A DNA stretch of 6,272 bases from a bacterium. Its GTDB lineage: Bacteria; Bacillota; Clostridia; Oscillospirales; Acutalibacteraceae. Positions within the stretch are counted from its first letter, which is position 1. Every line of letters begins with the position of its first letter. A program made the position numbers and the translations under genes. This document shows positions 5,021 to 6,272 of the stretch, in pieces. The DNA is taken from positions 1-6,272 of the forward strand of contig JAHKZS010000148.1 in NCBI GenBank assembly GCA_020626545.1, written 5' to 3'. The notes below the pieces were generated by a model. It ran no database searches, was not told the origin of the DNA, and saw only the letters and a list, made by a program, of their open reading frames with translations.

Positions 5021-6272
5021 TTGAAAACAGGTACTATTACTAAAGTCGCGGGACCTCTCGTTATTGCCGAGGGTATGCGTGACGCGAATATGTTCGACGT
5101 TGTAAGAGTTAGTAAACAGCGTCTTATAGGTGAAATAATTGAAATGCACGGTGATCAGGCTTCGATTCAGGTTTACGAGGAAACCTCTGGTCTCGGTCCC
5201 GGTGAAACGGTAGAATCTACAGGTATGCCACTTTCTGTTGAATTAGGTCCGGGCCTTATCGGTTCTATTTATGACGGTATCCAAAGACCGCTTAACGAAA
5301 TTATGAAAGTTGCTGGAACTAACCTCACCAGAGGTGTAGACGTTCCGTCGCTCGACCATGAAAAAAAGTGGAACTTCTCTCCCATTGCTAAAGTCGGCGA
5401 CGAAGTTAAAGCGGGCGATGTATTAGGTACTGTAGAGGAAACAGCCGCTGTACAGCATAAAATCCTCGTTCCGAACAAAGTAAGCGGTACAGTTGAGTCA
5501 ATTAACGAAGGCGAATTTACTATTGACGAAGTTGTAGCTAAAATAAAAACGGACGACGGAATTAAAGAGATTAAAATGTTTACAACCTGGCCTGTAAGAA
5601 ACGGAAGACCTTATAAGAAAAAACTATCTCCCGATATTCTTCTTACTACAGGTCAAAGACCTATCGATACACTATTTCCCCTCGCTAAAGGCGGTGTTGC
5701 GGCTGTACCGGGACCATTCGGTTCAGGTAAAACAGTAGTTCAGCACCAGCTCGCTAAATGGGCGGCGGCGGATATTATTGTATATATCGGATGCGGAGAG
5801 CGTGGAAATGAGATGACCGACGTTCTTAACGAGTTCCCCGAACTTAAAGATCCGAGAACAGGCAATTCTCTTATGGAGAGAACTGTTCTTATCGCCAACA
5901 CTTCCGATATGCCCGTTGCGGCTCGAGAAGCTTCTATCTACACAGGTATCACAATCGCCGAATATTTCAGAGATATGGGCTATACAGTAGCTCTGATGGC
6001 TGACTCCACATCACGTTGGGCTGAGGCGCTTCGAGAAATGTCCGGTCGATTAGAAGAAATGCCCGGTGAAGAAGGTTACCCCGCATATTTGGGAAGCCGA
6101 CTCGCTCAGTTCTACGAGAGAGCCGGACGAGTTATAGTAAACGGTACGGAAAATACCGAAGGCGCGCTTTCGGTTATCGGCGCGGTATCGCCCCCCGGCG
6201 GAGATATTTCCGAACCTGTATCACAGGCGACATTACGTATCGTTAAGGTGTTCTGGGGACTTGACGCTAACC
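5021..6272 (+). CDS. ntpA: V-type ATP synthase catalytic subunit A (3' end outside window)
   Basis: This is the catalytic ATP-hydrolysing or -synthesising subunit; three copies alternate with subunit B in the head. The window holds 417 codons of about 590, with no stop before the edge. The N-terminal barrel starts [19 protein letters not shown] domain special to A subunits follows at about 110-190, then the nucleotide-binding domain. The P-loop GPFGSGKT is at 231-238 (K237, T238). GERGNEM at 259-265 provides the catalytic glutamate E260 and R261, matching E. hirae E261 and R262 one residue later. [19 protein letters not shown], with D328, is the Walker B region, and [10 protein letters not shown] follows near the end. 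All catalytic residues in view are intact. The start is TTG at 5021; homologues begin at this point, and the first internal ATG (codon 19) would remove a conserved strand. The missing part is the C-terminal helical domain. Confidence 0.97.
   Translation, partial: MKTGTITKVAGPLVIAEGMRDANMFDVVRVSKQRLIGEIIEMHGDQASIQVYEETSGLGPGETVESTGMPLSVELGPGLIGSIYDGIQRPLNEIMKVAGTNLTRGVDVPSLDHEKKWNFSPIAKVGDEVKAGDVLGTVEETAAVQHKILVPNKVSGTVESINEGEFTIDEVVAKIKTDDGIKEIKMFTTWPVRNGRPYKKKLSPDILLTTGQRPIDTLFPLAKGGVAAVPGPFGSGKTVVQHQLAKWAAADIIVYIGCGERGNEMTDVLNEFPELKDPRTGNSLMERTVLIANTSDMPVAAREASIYTGITIAEYFRDMGYTVALMADSTSRWAEALREMSGRLEEMPGEEGYPAYLGSRLAQFYERAGRVIVNGTENTEGALSVIGAVSPPGGDISEPVSQATLRIVKVFWGLDAN

Noticed and set aside
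5269..5478. Minus-strand open frame of 69 codons inside ntpA
   Set aside because: It is opposite the conserved subunit A barrel and A-specific domain, with no plausible start context or recognisable product.
1..6272. Novel accessory or defence system
   Set aside because: Every base from 303 onward is accounted for by a conserved ntp operon in canonical order, with spacers no longer than about 30 bases. No mobile, phage, CRISPR or toxin-antitoxin signal is visible.

Overview
The window carries the 5' two-thirds of one operon for a V/A-type (vacuolar/archaeal-type) rotary ATPase. All genes are on the plus strand, and the order G/H-type stalk, I, K, E, C, F, A matches the first seven genes of the Enterococcus hirae Na+-ATPase operon (ntpFIKECGA). 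Firm Shine-Dalgarno sequences, TTG starts on two genes, AT-rich spacers and the bacterial ntp gene order suggest a low-to-moderate GC Gram-positive anaerobe of the Clostridia. An Oscillospirales/Ruminococcus-like gut or rumen bacterium is a guess; the sequence does not prove a genus.

Layout. Positions 1-82 are of ordinary base composition (about 41% GC by hand count) and hold no gene I can identify. They could be the end of a neighbouring gene or a structured repeat. Positions 83-302 are a very AT-rich leader (about 17% GC) with a plausible extended -10 promoter (216-244), a small hairpin at the predicted mRNA 5' end, and a good ribosome binding site. Then come the stalk coiled-coil subunit (303-614), membrane subunit I (646-2625), rotor ring subunit K (2627-3106), stalk subunit E (3135-3713), rotor adaptor C (3723-4694), central-stalk subunit F (4687-5010, overlapping C by 8 bp), and catalytic subunit A (5021 to the window end, 417 codons, cut off). 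B, D and any later genes should lie just beyond the right edge.

How the genes work together. A and the missing B form the ATP-hydrolysing head. C, F and the missing D couple the head to the K ring. E and the first gene product form the peripheral stalks that tie the head to the N-terminal domain of I. Ions pass between the two buried arginines of I and the carboxylate of K. K shows every residue known to coordinate Na+ in E. hirae NtpK, so the enzyme is predicted to move Na+ rather than H+. Whether it runs as a pump or a synthase in this cell cannot be read from the window.

No transposon, CRISPR array, tRNA/rRNA gene, phage gene or defence gene is visible. I see no undescribed system here; it is an ordinary conserved housekeeping operon. 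The points worth a second look are the Na+ signature in K, the seven-phenylalanine tract in I, the leader architecture, and the unexplained left-hand 82 bases.
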